A stretch of DNA of 14,388 nucleotides, from positions 1 through 14,388 of the forward strand of contig CAJTZN010000062.1 of the NCBI GenBank assembly GCA_910584065.1, written 5' to 3'. Both the position numbers and the translations under genes were made by a program. This DNA comes from an uncultured Eubacterium sp. GTDB lineage: Bacteria > Bacillota > Clostridia > Lachnospirales > Lachnospiraceae. Below the pieces are notes generated by a model. The model searched no databases and had not been told where the DNA came from. It was given only the letters and a program-made list of their open reading frames with translations. Below are positions 14,388 to 14,388 of the stretch, one piece after another (position 1 is the first letter of the stretch; every line of letters starts with the position of its first letter).

Positions 14388-14388
14388 C

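Noticed and set aside
1..14388. CRISPR array, tRNA, rRNA, insertion sequence or prophage genes
   Set aside because: I saw no regularly spaced repeats, no tRNA- or rRNA-like sequence, and no transposase, integrase or phage structural motifs in any frame.

Overview
The window looks like chromosomal DNA of a gut-type clostridial Firmicute, most likely Lachnospiraceae. The signs are a YesM/YesN-type two-component system, strong AGGAGG ribosome binding sites with several GTG or TTG starts, a clostridial-type carbamate kinase and a BspA-type leucine-rich-repeat protein. Base composition is moderate except for an AT-rich patch around 10.8-11.65 kb. The taxonomic placement is inference from gene content.

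Positions 1-8165 hold a sugar sensing and uptake unit, all on the minus strand. In transcription order it is an AraC-type response regulator (YesN-like), its membrane histidine kinase (YesM-like), then a promoter with a 10-bp inverted repeat. A lipoprotein sugar-binding protein follows, then an intercistronic stem-loop, a two-domain sugar ABC ATPase and two permeases, ending at an intrinsic terminator at 31-65. The binding protein, ATPase and both permeases match the E. coli galactofuranose transporter YtfQ-YtfR-YtfT-YjfF in order and motifs. The likely logic is that the kinase senses a sugar or sugar-loaded protein, the regulator activates the promoter at 4968-4994, and the stem-loop sets binding protein above membrane components.

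Positions 8347-10742 are a decayed carbohydrate-degradation locus. A plus-strand AraC-family regulator has lost the middle of its sensor domain and its C-terminus. It runs tail to tail into a minus-strand secreted glycoside hydrolase remnant, a GH39-like N-terminal half joined to a GH43 domain. That remnant carries a deletion/frameshift junction, an in-frame TAG and a lost 3' end. Its promoter, ribosome binding site and signal peptide still look intact. The GH43 part suggests the locus once released arabinofuranosyl-type sugars, which would fit a furanose transporter next door.

Positions 10959-11500 are a DinJ/YafQ-type toxin-antitoxin pair on the minus strand with a strong promoter and a 10-bp direct repeat over the -35 box. 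The toxin's C-terminus departs from the family and may be non-functional. Divergent from it is a stand-alone carbamate kinase gene (11681-12613, plus strand) with its own extended -10 promoter.

Positions 12667-14388, minus strand, hold an O-antigen ligase-like polytopic membrane protein and, upstream of it, the C-terminal end of a leucine-rich-repeat protein that continues beyond the window. A terminator-like hairpin lies between these two genes.

I see no rRNA, tRNA, CRISPR array, insertion sequence or phage gene. Apart from the shared AT-rich control regions, no stretch longer than about 220 bases lacks a gene or gene remnant. The best candidates for something unusual are the decaying regulator/hydrolase locus beside an intact transporter and the regulatory structures around the transporter operon. 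I do not see a clearly new multi-gene system.
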